A stretch of 64,000 bases of DNA, from positions 2,604,001-2,668,000 of the forward strand of contig OX359194.1 of assembly GCA_947172415.1 (NCBI GenBank). Reading direction: 5' to 3'. A program made the translations under genes and the position numbers. This DNA is from Chondrosia reniformis (lineage: Eukaryota > Porifera > Demospongiae > Chondrillida > Chondrillidae). The notes under the pieces were generated by a model. That model saw nothing but the letters and a program-made list of their open reading frames with translations, had not been told where the DNA came from and did no database searches. Position 1 is the stretch's first letter. Every line of letters begins with the position of its first letter. Shown piece by piece: positions 13,553 to 24,993 of this stretch.

Positions 13553-16500
13553 TGTGTGTGTACGAACATGTAACCTTCTCAAAGTAGTATCTAAAACATT
13601 CTGTCTTTAGTATTTGCACATATTTATATATATTTATATATATTTTTCCTTCAAATGACCAGTCATTTCATTCAATTGTCGAAAAAAATTGCTGCAATTT
13701 CCTGTGGGGACTATGAATTTGTTAATTTTAAAATGGTAGTGTTAAACTTTTGTGAAGTTTAATTGAAATGTACGTATTTTGAAGTTCAGTGTGTACATGG
13801 AAACATTTAACTGTCTATATGATGTACGCACATGTTAACCTCAAACTTGCAGCCTTTTAAATGTACATACATACGTATGTGCATACGTACTTTAAATATG
13901 TGAATACATTAAAATGTTCTTAAAGTAGTTTATCATTTGCTTGTTGTAGCTGGTTATACGGAATTTGGTTCCACTTTGCTCTAATCAATATGAACGGCTA
14001 TTTGGTACAACAAGGCTACCAGGAAAGGAATCAGGTTTGAAAGATTAATAGAGATCGGATCAATAGTGTGCTCATATCAAAGAGTATGATAGTACTCTCT
14101 AAGTAGGGATAGCCAAAAGTGTATATACGTATATATACGTATGTACGTACATACATGCCAGTGAACCTGATTTATCCTTATAGAACTACGTATGTAGTTA
14201 GTTTAATTCTATCCTGATACATGAATAATCTAATGCACCATTTTCTTACGTACGTACATGCTACATCTACTTTAGAGTAAAAGGCCTATAGGGAGCTACG
14301 TAAACCTAGTGTGAGCTTTGGATGAGGATACAAGAGTTTTCTCCTTCTCCTTCTCTTCTTCTCCACTGGGCAAGACAGCTGTATCTGGGAATTCCACCCT
14401 TCATCAGTGATCTTGGGAATACATACAATGCACATATACAGGAAATACCTATTAGTTTAGAGGAAGTATCCATTCCAAAGTCTGTTTAGTTTTGTTATTT
14501 TGAAAAAGAGACAAAATAGAAGCTTTTCCTCTTCCAATGTACAGATTCCCTGCATCACTTTGCTGGATCAGCATCCAACTATGTTGTTATTTATAAGAAT
14601 GGATTGTATTACAAGTTGAACTTGTACTATAAAGGACACCTTTTAACTCCAGCAGAGATACAGAAGTACGTACTTTATTTTTACTTATGATTGCTAGCTA
14701 TTTAATTGTTAAATTATTTTGACATTAAAAGAAAATGGAGAGGTACAGTGACTCCAAAAACTGATGTACATACATGTATATAACTGAAGTCAAGAAACTT
14801 GGAACATTCGTACCCCTGACTTGTAAATATGTATATTGAGAATGCATAAACAATTTAACATAATGTACGTACGTATGTATGGACATAAGTATAAGAAATG
14901 CTACAGTGTACGTATGTACGTATGTCCACAACTGACTTGGTACAGGTCTATCATAATATGTACGTACGTACTTGTACTTGTACGTACATGTAGGCAGATT
15001 GAGTACATACAGAATAATGATGCATCACCTGGACCAGGGGAAGAGAAACTGCCTGCTCTAACTGCAGAAAACAGAACAACCTGGTCCAACTTTTACCAAA
15101 AGCACTTGAAAACTGGAGAAAATGCACAAACAATGGATATTCTAACTAAAGTACGTATGTATGTACCTACGTATGTCTGTTCTTATCCAATACCTTTAGT
15201 CCTTCAGACTTGCAGCCATATATGTACCATTTAACAATGTAAAATTTGTCGATTTTAGGCTGCATTCTTTGTTGTGCTGGAAGATGGCGAGCCTCAGTTG
15301 GAGGTAGTGGATGGTAACAGTGAGCCATTGTCGGACTACACTGCTAAGCTGCTTCATGGAAATGGGTACAACAGGTGGTTTGATAAGTCATACACATTAA
15401 TCTTCTTCAAAAATGGAAAAGTGAGATGTTTTTATATTTAAACCTGTCACATATATATATATATATATGTGTATGTCAGCACAGCCTAAAACAATGAGAG
15501 CTCTAATGTATGTAGTAGTTATACCACACTTGAGTGTGGTATAATTAATATATATCACGTATGACTTGAAGCAATTGTAAAGGTGATGATAAGTAAACAC
15601 CAGTAGGCCTACTGGTGATACAACATTTATCACTAATTCAAGTGTGAAATATAAGGTTTCTAACACCCCAGATATCACCCTGTTGCCCTGGTAACGTGAT
15701 ATATATACATATACGTACGTACATACATATTGCCATACTTATGTACGTACATATTTTGAAAATCCCATCTTCAAAATTATTGCAAATTTTTAAATATTCA
15801 GTTTTGTATAACATGACTTGTTGTACTACGTACGTATGTACGCATGTACGTATATACGAATGTGTGTACTTGCTGTTACCAGGAGGCCATATACTTATTA
15901 CTATTACTATATACTTTGCATTTTATTTTATGTTTTATAACCACATTTATTTTCTAATGAGTGTGTTTAGCCAATTTAATCATTTGATCCATTCACAGAT
16001 GGGAGTAAATGCAGAGCACTCGTGGGCTGATGCTCCCATTGTTGGTCACCTGCTGGAGTATGGCGCCAATCTGGAATTCCAGCCCGGACAGTACACTGAG
16101 GAGGGTGATGCAGCCGGAACCATCAGAGAAGATATTCCCTTGCCCAAAAGACTAAGATGGGAGTTTACAGAGGAGGTACGTAAGTGCACATGTACGTACA
16201 CATGTGATTATGACTATTCCAGGAGCATCAGTAACACTTGTTTAATTTTAGATCATATGGTTTTGTCAACTATACTATATTCGTACGTACATATGTACGT
16301 ACTTTATTTAAGCATACGTATGTACCATATACATATATTGGTTTAAGTATGTAATATCCCAATCATTGCTATTTCCAACTGAACTAATGAAATCTTATGA
16401 GATGTACGTACATACATATGTAGAGCTTAAAATGACGATTTATATGTATTGTTTCCATTGAGCCTTGAAGCTTCAATCATTAAACCAGACTGTTTAAATT

Positions 16501-19040
16501 TTAATTGACTAATCAGATGTTATAAATGAAAAGATAGTCCTCCATCACTAAGTAATGATATCACTTTGTAGGCAGTGGAAGTCATTGATGCTGCAGTTGT
16601 TTCAGCTAAAGAGAGGATTAACGATCTGGATCTTTATGTTATGGAACACAGCTCATTTGGAAAGGGTTCCATCAAGAAGTTTAAAATGAGTCCAGATTCC
16701 TATATACAGCTCGCCCTTCAGCTTGCCTTTTACAGAGTAAGTTGACTAAATATGTACACTTGTGTACATACAAATGTAACTTTACCATACACAATGCTTC
16801 TGTGTTCAGATGTATCTTTTTTAGCTGAAATAGGGATATTTAAAGGGTTAACCTGTAATACGTACATTTAAAAGGGTGGCCATGTTTTTTGGGCCATCAC
16901 TACTTGGAGAATACTATTGTACTCTCTTGATAGTGATTTTCCTAATTATTGACTTTTAATGATCTCCTTATTTACAGGATTATGGGAGATTTTGCTTAAC
17001 TTATGAGGCATCAATGACCAGGTTGTTTCTTCACGGGAGAACTGAGACAGTGAGATCGTGTACTATTGAAAGTGCTAACTTTGTGAAGGCCTTTGAGGAC
17101 CCCAGCATACCAGTGAGTAGCATTAAATTGGAACAATCTAGAACACGATAAAATAAGGATTCCTTCTAACTGCGTCAAACTTATCTCTTGGATGGTTCAT
17201 CCTTTGACTATTTTGAGTGTCTAGAGATGCAGTTTTGTTATTAAACTTTAGTCAGACATTTCTACCCTGGGGGTCTTCTTCAGTTAGATAATCTAGAACA
17301 CCATATTTCATCAAATTATGATTAATATGTCTAAGAGGATAGACTGAAAAACACAATTTTCTTAGGCTATGTAGACTTAAAATATTATTAGACTCGTGTA
17401 AAATACAATTTTCTTAGGCTATGTAGACTTAAAATATTATTAGACTCGTGTAAAATACAATTTTCTTACACTACACTTAAAACGCATTTTCTTAGACTAG
17501 TTAATTAGGACACCTTAAGAACCTTGCATGAGGATATCATTGGGCTTCTTCTCTTTCTTCCCCCATTGGGCCAGACAGGGAATTCCACCCTTCATCATTG
17601 ACCTTGGGAGTCTTTGTATTCTTGTTGGCTGTCTGTAAGTAAAAGCATATATGTACGTATGAGTCGCATTGCCAGTTTTCCTGTACCATATTTAATGGAT
17701 GAATATGTTTTTGGACAAATTTCTTTTGCTTGGCATACTTTGTTACTGTTGAGGTTAACTCTTTTGACTTCTTCTGATTGCAGAAGGAGGAGAAACTCGG
17801 CTTGCTTAGAACAGCTGCTGAAAAGCATGTCTCTATGTACATGAATGCCATGATGGGAAAAGGTATGCATGTCCATTGACTAAGACAGTGCATGTTGATT
17901 TGCGTGTGCTTTACAACTTTGTTCCTGTTTCCCATCTCTTCAGGAGTTGACAGACACTTGTTTTGCTTATATGTCTTATCACGGTACTTTGATATCAAGT
18001 CACCATTCCTTGACAAAGTGAGTCATTGTGGATTTATTGTTCCATTATAATACAGACTAAATTTAGAAAAATGTCAACTAATATATATACATACGTATAA
18101 AACATGAGGACTTTAAGATCTGGAGCTGATCTTAAAGTTGTGATGTCTCATCAATTGACTCTGGATTTTACCCCACCCACTCATGTCTCCTGAGGAGCAT
18201 GATGAGCAAAGATCGAAACTGAAGTTTGCTTAATGGAAACTGGAGTCTACGTACGTATCCTACTGTTATAAAAATAACACCAAAGTAAATTCTAGCCAAA
18301 TATTTGATTGTTAGTTATTCGAATCTTCACACATTAGGTCCTTGGTGAGCCATGGAGACTGTCAACAAGCCAAGTAAGTAAAGGTTCTGTGAATATCATT
18401 ATTAGCAGTCACTGTTTTACTTACGTACGTACGTACGTAGGTGTACAGTTTTATGTGATATTTTCATGGTATATACATACGTCCATACGTATGCATTATA
18501 TACGTACGTACGTACGTACGTACATACGTATGTAGCAAGTATGTATGTAATTTGTATTAAAATACAAGCACAGTTAAGGCATTAGGTACTTGTAGAATAG
18601 TGTGAATGGTACATTTTCAGGTAACCTTTCATTGTTACATTGTGTGGTTCACCATCATCAACGTTATATGTCCATCATCACTGACTTTGCAGACACCAAC
18701 CCAACAGACTGGTTTTGTGAACTTTAATAAGGAGCCTTGGAAGATATCCTCAGGAGGAGGGTTTGGTCCAGTAACAAAGGACGGATATGGAGTGTCGTAT
18801 ATCATACCTGGTGATAGTGTCATCTACTTTCATGTGTCAAGCTTCAAAAGTTCCTCGGTCACTGTAAGTAACCACCTTTGTAATTCTGTTTATTAACAGA
18901 ACTGTTGACACATTGCTTTGGAGTACATAAAGTTGAATATTGACCTTAAAAATTATCCCTGTATATAGGACTCTCGCCGCTTTGCTGCAAATATTGCTAA
19001 GGCAATGAAAGACCTCAAAGATCTTTGTGAATCCAAATAG
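6496..19040 (+). CDS. CPT1: Carnitine O-palmitoyltransferase 1, complete, 19 coding exons, 775 aa
   Basis: Transfers long-chain acyl groups from CoA to carnitine at the mitochondrial outer membrane, the committed step of fatty-acid import for beta-oxidation. Exons: 6496-6584, 8333-8533, 11578-11715, 12106-12136, 12409-12519, 12680-12754, 13256-13504, 13950-14034, 14545-14665, 14994-15150, 15259-15420, 15999-16175, 16572-16736, 16978-17112, 17784-17862, 17944-18017, 18338-18373, 18693-18863, 18969-19040. All joints are GT..AG and in phase; the sum is 2,328 bases. The protein starts [12 protein letters not shown], almost the vertebrate N-terminal regulatory segment. Two membrane spans lie near residues 61-80 and 100-122. 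The catalytic His is at about residue 480 in [10 protein letters not shown]; the carnitine-site LSTSQ and the motif SSGGGFGPV follow. Length matches vertebrate CPT1 (about 773 aa). Intron 2 contains FReD1 in antisense. Confidence 0.97.
7160..7275. repeat. Microsatellites in CPT1 intron 1: (CAAT)n and (GA)n
   Basis: A short caat run lies near 7162-7181 and a GA run at about 7251-7275. The rest of intron 1 (6585-8332) is AT-rich with scattered TACGTA and has no gene I can support. Confidence 0.85.
8140..8331 (+). repeat. Extended CT/CTCACA pyrimidine array abutting the CPT1 exon 2 acceptor
   Basis: Nearly 190 bases of almost uninterrupted C/T with recurring ctcacac and cctctc motifs run directly into the 3' splice site of exon 2 (AG at 8331-8332). 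It acts as a very long polypyrimidine tract and is partly tandemly repetitive. It is open in two frames only because it lacks purine-rich stop codons. Confidence 0.8.
8620..9300. repeat. Local tandem duplication in CPT1 intron 2
   Basis: Two diverged copies (about 8620-8935 and 9005-9300) share the motifs cacagacagtcattgtta, agtctag/aatctag, acaagtca, aaaaata, ctttgttgactc and a tail of TACGTA clusters. They lie between CPT1 exon 2 and the 3' end of FReD1. No coding content is seen. Confidence 0.6.
9438..11094 (-). CDS. FReD1: secreted coiled-coil protein with fibrinogen C-terminal domain, 295 aa
   Basis: Two exons, 10887-11094 and 9438-10117, join in phase 1 (888 bases). Exon 1 encodes a signal peptide ([18 protein letters not shown]), then [17 protein letters not shown] and a short heptad-like coiled coil. 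Exon 2 is a fibrinogen-related domain with [26 protein letters not shown] and the calcium-type motif [12 protein letters not shown], ending GAWWFNKC. Such proteins often act as secreted lectins or pattern-recognition molecules; the ligand here is unknown. Start choice: a TATA box at 11156-11165 lies about 60 bp above the Met at 11094, whereas a Met at 11151 would be too close to it. The whole gene lies antisense inside CPT1 intron 2 (8534-11577). Confidence 0.93.
11156..11165 (-). promoter_or_regulatory. TATA box of FReD1
   Basis: The minus strand reads TATATAAAAG about 62 bp upstream of the FReD1 start codon. The same spacing recurs at FReD2 and FReD3. Confidence 0.7.
12790..13100. repeat. 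Short diverged direct repeat in CPT1 intron 6
   Basis: gttcactacaactgattggt occurs twice (about 12784-12803 and 13030-13049). Each copy is followed by a related tract with gagaca/gacaca and a later ttctcaatagatattccaat-like or similar A/T-rich segment. No coding content is visible. Confidence 0.4.
13513..13562. repeat. (GT)n/(GTGC)n microsatellite in CPT1 intron 7
   Basis: Alternating gt and gtgc units lie immediately after the exon that ends at 13504. Z-DNA-type alternating purine-pyrimidine. Confidence 0.85.
17350..17470. repeat. Tandem duplication of about 59 bp in CPT1 intron 14
   Basis: Two near-perfect copies of a 59-bp unit start with caattttcttaggctatgta and end actcgtgtaaaata. A third degenerate start follows at about 17458. 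Confidence 0.8.
18421..18536. repeat. (ACGT)n clusters in CPT1 intron 17
   Basis: Two runs of tandem ACGT at about 18421-18440 and 18501-18534 are the longest pure examples of the TACGTA pattern seen throughout the window. They lie directly left of the segmental duplication. Confidence 0.85.
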
Positions 19041-19536
19041 CCCTACTAATCCACCTTGCAACTTTCAAGAACTCAAAACTCTAATTTTATAGATCCTCTT
19101 AAGCCTCCATTGTAACATATACGTATGTATGTACGTACCTTTAATGCATATAATATTATTAGTATCTTTAATTGTATATAAATATATATTCTGTTATTTG
19201 GAGTATATGTTACATATGCATACGTATACATACGTATGTGTAATAACCTACATATGTATGTATATATACGTATATACATAATATAAAGATTTTGTGATAA
19301 AATTAAACTAGAAAAGTAAACTTTTAAAGTTGCTTTATACTTATATATGCTACCCAATATTCAATGAAGTTTTACAAACACATCATTTGTCATTGAACAA
19401 TGTGATAAGTACATGTTTTGTAAAATGTTTGCTGTATCTTTAACTGTGTCTAAGGTTCAATATTAAATCTAGTGTACTATAGAAGATGTAAGTTACAGTA
19501 TATTCCTTTCACAGTTCATCTTTGACAGGTTTGTTT

Positions 19537-21186
19537 TCAAGGACACGCACATGTACATGTTCCAGGGTTTGGTCTGATCTTCATTTCAGCTCTCTTCAAG
19601 GAATACGTGTAGGACTTCCAATCATACCACATGACACCTTGCCAATTTGCAGGAACTGAACTACTAGATTGATAAGGTCCATTCAATTGCGAGTGTATAC
19701 AGTTGTTAAACCACCATCCACCATTAAATACATCAGCACAATTAATACTACTGAGATCATTGTCATTATCATAAGTACTGAACCTCATATTGTTAAGTGG
19801 TAGAGATGTAAACGAGTCACCAGCTGTACCTGAGTATCCGTCAATATAGAGCCTAAATTCATTGCTGGCATCTCCAATCCAGAATGACTGATATTTAGCA
19901 TGAGCTGTGTTTCCTTCCCAGTCCCAGAGATCAACTCTTAGCTCATGAGGTGCTATCTTCCATTTAGTGAGTTGATGAATGTTATCTAGTCCCAACCAAA
20001 AGCTACCACACACAGTACCAAATCCAAGTCTGTAGACTTGCCAGTTATGATCAAAGTTGGTAGTGTCAATTCTCCTCTGAAAAACTGTCCATCCTCCTCC
20101 ATCAGTGTCCATGTCACAACAGACAGTAATAGGAGGCAGTGAAGTATCAGGTTGTACAGCATAAGGACCAGAAACAGTGTAGCCTCTTAACTTTGCTTCA
20201 TAACAGTCTCTTGGATAAGAAGGAGCACCTGAGTATAAAGATATGTTAGTAGCATGTATAAAATATATGTAATAAATTACTTAATATACATACACTTCAT
20301 ATACTTTTACTGATGATTATTCGTAGTCGAAACGTTCAATTACTTGTATATATAAAAATACTGATGCAGATGCTAGCTTATATGGAATCCACTGACCTTA
20401 TAAGTACATGTGTATATACATACAGTCAATTTTTAAACTTCAGTATAATGAACCCTATAGCTGGCTATACAACAAACCTAAATGTGGGAAAGTGTTTCTT
20501 TCTATACAATTTACCCAATTATTATGACCATGCACTTTATAGAGTTCAGATAATTCTAATTCTGGCTAATGGATGTCTTTGCTTTTGAGAACATGGTGGC
20601 TAAGTGAGGATAATTTCATAAAGACAAAAAACATTCATCTTGGACTTAGGCTCAAACGACTTTAAGCATTTTAAAACAGCGTAAAATTAAAGTTCAAGTC
20701 AACAAAAGTTATTATAACATTGAAAACTGTTGTACACCCTCATATGTACGTATATATATATATATAGCAAATGTTTTGTTTGGAATTGATCAGGTGAAGG
20801 AATTGTGCATGTGTTTGTTCCCCATCCTAATCCATTACAGTAAAACACTTGTGGTTCTGTATAGAAAAGGGGGAGACCACCATCTTATACTTGAGTGCTT
20901 TAGGCTAAAATATATACAAAATTTTCTAGTGACTGTCAATGCTTATTATACAGAGAAGTGTAGACATGTAACATTGTATAAAAAAAGGGGTAAGTCTGAC
21001 CTCTGTTTCAGCTCCAAGTAATTTTGCAGTGATACTCCTCAGTCTAGTTATATTATTTTTTAGTATAATCACTTGATCCAGCAACTGCTGATAGTTTGGT
21101 TCATCACTAGACTGTCTCTTGGCAATACTAGAACCCTCACTGACACCAATTAGTAGAAGGGTAAACAAAAGTATTAACTGGCACAT
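19537..21186 (-). pseudogene. FReD2: fibrinogen-domain gene with a frameshift at the end of exon 1
   Basis: Same two-exon plan as FReD1: signal peptide ([18 protein letters not shown]), [17 protein letters not shown] and a coiled coil in exon 1 (21001-21186), then a fibrinogen-related domain in exon 2 (19537-20228) with [10 protein letters not shown], a DNDNDL calcium-type motif and GGWWFNNC. Exon 1 has lost one T of a four-T run (plus strand, near 21005-21008: gtttc where FReD1 and FReD3 read gttttc). The spliced length is 878, one base short of a whole number of codons, so exon 2 would be read out of frame and stop after 13 codons. The exon 2 frame itself is intact, so the break may be recent, or a sequence error. 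Confidence 0.72.
20303..20345 (+). ncRNA. Hammerhead-like core in the FReD2 intron (sister copy at 24018-24060)
   Basis: CTGATGA at 20310-20316 is followed by a short stem-loop (ATTA/TAGT around TTCG) and CGAAAC at 20328-20333, the conserved order of a hammerhead ribozyme catalytic core. The duplicate copy keeps CTGATGA and GTCGAAACG but changes the stem to ATTA/TGGT, which still pairs through G-U. A stem III (ACG/UGU) and cleavage site can be drawn downstream; stem I is weak. Candidate only. Confidence 0.3.
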
Positions 21187-21244
21187 ATTGACAGAATCAA
21201 GGTTACCTATATTCTCATTAGACTATATTCTGTTGCTTGTCAAA

Positions 21245-21255
21245 CCCTTTATAAT
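21245..21255 (-). promoter_or_regulatory. Altered TATA box of FReD2
   Basis: Minus strand ATTATAAAGGG stands where FReD3 has TATATATAAAGGG. It is about 62 bp above the FReD2 start codon. Confidence 0.5.
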
Positions 21256-22084
21256 ACATGAGCTTTTATTCTATTTTATAAGTCTATGAATATCATTAAC
21301 ACGTCATGCACCATACCCTCCCCGTGACATCTATATATGCATTTATGTATACCATTGATCATGAACACAACAAATATGCATTTAATTACATATTGTTTAC
21401 GTCACCTTCCTGCGGCAGCCCCTTATAATTGTTTTCATTTGCCGATTACGTTGTATGGCTTCATGTTAGGGAAAGATTATAGACCGATATACATATAATA
21501 CGTGTTCATACGCAACTATTATAACACTTAATTTATACGTCGATACATCGTTTTGCAAATGGCAGAGTTCAGGAAGCTTTAGTTATCGAAGCTTTTCCAT
21601 CGTTATTTATAAAGTTCAGGACACTTAAGTGTCCTCAATCGCTTATTTATATTAAATCCCAACGAAGTAGACAGTTTTTAAAGTCGAACTACTTGTTCCT
21701 TTAATTTGGTACAATGTGTACCCTGTAAAGTATGTAGCCCCTCCCTGGCTAAGTGGTTCTTTCCCATTTAAATAAGTTTTAAATTTAATTCAATTCTATT
21801 TGCTGAGCAAGATAAATTGTGGTTGGCTGCCCAGAGTCTAAAGTCTTGTTTATAGGTCTTTTGTGGTTTTGCTGATAAAAATGAATTTATTGTTTACACA
21901 AAAAAATCAGTTAAGTTTTATACCACATCTGTATATTAAATTGTTAATGAATTGGTTGTCTTTCCATCTAAGTTGCTTATAAGTATACTGTATATGCTTA
22001 TTTGATTTGATGGAATTTCTTAAAATTCCATCTTATCCATAAACACTGTCATATATGTATGTACATATGATATATGAAATTTAT

Positions 22085-22150
22085 TGAGCAACAGCAACAT
22101 TAAATCTTTGGAATAGAACGTTTCAACCCATAGGTCTTCATCAGCAATCA
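22085..22150 (-). repeat. Dispersed repeat with a hammerhead-like core (relative at 38580-38640)
   Basis: The minus strand reads GCTGATGAAGACC, a 4-base loop, GGGTTGAAACG. The relative at 38580-38640 reads GCTGATGAAGACC, loop, GGGTCGAAGCG. Both share the neighbouring phrase cagcaacat. Such cores are known at the ends of Penelope-like and other retroelements; the family here is not identified. Confidence 0.4.
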
Positions 22151-22329
22151 TACATATATCATCATGATCGTGACAAATAAACCCTGTCACTTCGTATGTA
22201 CATATGTATGTACATGAATACATGGAATATTGTATATGTTATACGTATAAGTAAGTATGTATGTAGACACTTTGTATTAAAATGAGCACAGTGAAGATAT
22301 TACTTATAGAATGGTTTATATGGTACATT

Positions 22330-22725
22330 TTCAGGTAACCTTTCATTGTTCATTGTGTGGTTCACCATCATCAACATTATATGTCAATCATCACTGACTT
22401 TGCAGACACCAACCCAACAGACCAGTTATGTGAACTTTAATAAGGAGCCTTGGAAGATATCCTCAGGAGGAGGATTTGGTCCAGTAACAAAGGACGGATA
22501 TGGAGTGTCGTATATCATACCTGGTGATAGTGTCATTTACTTTCATGTGTCATACTTCAAAAGTTCCTCGGTCATTGTAAGTAACCACCTTTGTAATTCT
22601 GTTTATTAACAGGAACTAGACGTACGTACTGTATGTGTGAATTCAGAATTGAAATTTAAAAATCTAAATAGCCCTACTAATACACCTTACAACTTTCATA
22701 AACTCAAAAATCTAATATTGTAGTT
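22330..22725 (+). pseudogene. CPT1 3'-end fragment: exon 18 copy plus a remnant of exon 19
   Basis: A duplicate of CPT1 exon 18 keeps its reading frame, its acceptor (tttgcag) and its donor: [26 protein letters not shown] and GDSVIYFHV are all present, with a few substitutions (for example GF to SY and T to I before the donor). Exon 19 is almost entirely deleted: only the last bases around tctaaatagccctactaat and the 3' flank remain. No other CPT1 exon is present here, so it cannot make an acyltransferase. It arose as the leading part of segmental unit 2. Confidence 0.9.
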
Positions 22726-23225
22726 TTATATACATGTACCTTTAATATTATTAATATCTTCAAATGTAAATAGTTGATCATGACATCTCCACCTTGCCTC
22801 TCACATATTCAAATTTGTGAGAAAGCTCCACCCATACTACCTCACTGACCTCCTTCACCATCCAAACAGGTCCCATACATACAATACTAGAGGAGCAGCC
22901 ATGGAACTTTACCTGCTGCTAGTTCACGTCTCATTCGGTCAGAAGTCTCTTCATGGCATCTAAGCTCTGCAACTTTCTAACCAAATCATGCAAAACATCA
23001 AGTCATTTCAGTTTTATTTTTTTATTTTTTTCTCCTGCATATTTTGTACCTGTGAAGTAGTCCCTGACTATAGGCTCTTATATTAGCTTCCCATACAAAA
23101 TGAAATTTCAATTTGATCAATATACGTAGATAGTATATATGATCTAATAACTCCCATTTAATTGATAGTACATATATATATAGTATGTAGGTAGTAAAAT
23201 GTTTTTCTTATCATGCATTTAAGGC

Positions 23226-23231
23226 TTTATT
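23226..23231 (-). terminator. Polyadenylation signal of FReD3
   Basis: AATAAA on the minus strand about 40 bp past the stop codon. FReD4 has the same signal at 38805-38810. Confidence 0.55.
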
Positions 23232-23269
23232 TCACATATTAATCACAGTTATTTGTTATAGTCAGATGT

Positions 23270-24922
23270 TTAACAGGTTCCTTGATTTGGTCTTATCTTC
23301 ATGTCTACCATCTTCATGGAATATGTCCAACTGCGTTTCCATTGATACCAGATGATTCCTTGATTTGTTGGAACAGTAGCTTGGGTAGAGTATGGTCCAT
23401 TAAGACTTGCATATCTGCAATTCCTATGCCAAAATGCACCAAATTCCAAAACTGCACAATTTGCAGAAGTATGCAAATCATTGTCCCTATCCTTTGTAGT
23501 AAATCGCATACCACTGCTATAGGTCATTGCATCACCAGCTGTACCAGAATAGCCATTGACAAAGAGTGTATAGCGCGAGCCAGAACCTCCGATCCAGAAT
23601 GACTGATATTTAGCATGAGCTGTGTTTCCTTCCCAGTCCCAGAGATCAACTCTTAGCTCATGAGGTGCTATCTTCCATTTAGTGAGTTGATGAATGTTAT
23701 CTAGTCCCAACCAAAAGCTACCACACACAGTACCAAATCCTTCCTTGTACCACTGCCAAGTACGATCAAAGTTGGTAGTGTCCATTCTCCTCTGAAAGAC
23801 TGTCCATCCTCCTCCATCAGTGTCCATGTCACAACAGACAGTAATAGGAGGCAGTGAAGTATCAGGTTGTACAGCATAAGGACCAGACACAGTGTAGCCT
23901 CTTAACTTTGCTTCATAACAGTCTCTTGGATAAGAGGGAGCACCTGAGTATAAAGATATGTTAGTAGCATGTATAAAATATATGTAATAAATTACTTAAT
24001 ATACGTACACTTCATATACTTTTACTGATGATTATTCATGGTCGAAACGTTCAATAACTTGTATATATAAAAATACTGATGCAGATGCTAGCTCATATGG
24101 AATCCACTGATCTTACAAGTACATGTGTAAGTATATGCAGTAAAACCTCAGTATATATAATGAACCCTATAGCTGGCTATAACAAACCTAAATGTGGGAA
24201 AGTGTTTCTTTCTATACAAATTTACCCAATTATTATGACCATGCACTTTATAGAGTTCAGATAACTCTTATTCTGGCTAATGGATGTCTTTGCTTTTGAG
24301 AATATGCATGGTAGCTAAACGAGAAAGTTTAAGGATAATTTAATGAAGACAAAAACATTCATCTTGGCCTTTGGTACAAAGGACTTTAAAGGTATAAAGC
24401 ATTTTAAAATGGTGTAAAATTAAAGCTCAAGTCAACAAAAGTCATTAACATTTATTGAAAACTGTTGTAGTGAGCACCCTCATACATACGTATAGATAAT
24501 ATATAGCTAATGTTTTGTTTGAAATTGAGCAGGTGAAGGAATTGTGCATGTGTTTGTTCCCCATCCTAATCAATTACAGTAAAACACTTGTGGTTCTGTA
24601 TAGAAAAGGGGGAGACCACCATCTTATACGTACTTGAATTTAGGCTAAAATTTATGCTAAAAGTTTCTAGTGATTGTCAATTCTTATACAGAGAAGTGTA
24701 GACATGTGATATTGAATAAAATAAGGGGAAAGTCTGACCTCTGTTTTCAGCTCCAAGTAATCTTGCAGTGATACTCCTCAGTCTAGTTATATTATTTTGT
24801 AGTATAATCACTTGATCCAGCAACTGCTGATAGTTTGGTTCACTAGACTGTCTCTTGGCAATACTGGTACCCTCACTGACACCAATTAGTAGGAGAGTTA
24901 ACAATACTATTAACTGGCACAT
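23270..24922 (-). CDS. FReD3: secreted coiled-coil protein with fibrinogen C-terminal domain, 285 aa
   Basis: Exons 24739-24922 and 23270-23943 join in phase 1 to 858 bases with no break. Exon 1: signal peptide ([18 protein letters not shown]), [16 protein letters not shown] (one Asp fewer than its relatives) and a coiled coil with the N-glycosylation sequon NNIT. Exon 2: fibrinogen-related domain with [12 protein letters not shown], calcium-type DRDNDLHTSANC and a divergent GAFWHRNC where FReD1/2 have (A/G)WWFN(K/N)C; it ends NQGTC. That change sits near the usual ligand pocket, so specificity may differ. A TATA box lies at 24981-24993 and a minus-strand AATAAA at 23226-23231. Likely secreted recognition protein; function inferred from the family. 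Confidence 0.92.
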
Positions 24923-24980
24923 ATTGACAGAATCAAGGTTACCTATATTCTCATTAGACTATATTCTGTTGCTTGTCAAA

Positions 24981-24993
24981 CCCTTTATATATA
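24981..24993 (-). promoter_or_regulatory. TATA box of FReD3
   Basis: Minus strand TATATATAAAGGG, about 60 bp above the start codon; equivalent to the FReD1 and FReD2 positions. Confidence 0.7.

Larger units (their letters stand above)
18541..22055. repeat. Segmental duplication, unit 1 (contains the CPT1 3' end and FReD2)
   Basis: Colinear with 22260-25797. Shared order: a CPT1 intron 17 tail, CPT1 exon 18, remnants of the exon 19 region, a FReD gene, its promoter, and a spacer of about 800 bp containing tgcggcagccccttataatt and gtatgtagcccctccctggc. Unit 1 keeps the functional CPT1 end. 19041-19536 and 21260-22055 contain no gene that I can support. Confidence 0.88.

Noticed and set aside
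18198-18222. Third hammerhead ribozyme candidate
   Set aside because: The core reads ATGATGA instead of CTGATGA. The C is essential for catalysis, so at best it is a relic.
24001-24010. TACGTA at about 24003 as another insertion relative to segmental unit 1
   Set aside because: Unit 1 has tacata at the same place with equal length, so this is a base substitution, not an insertion.
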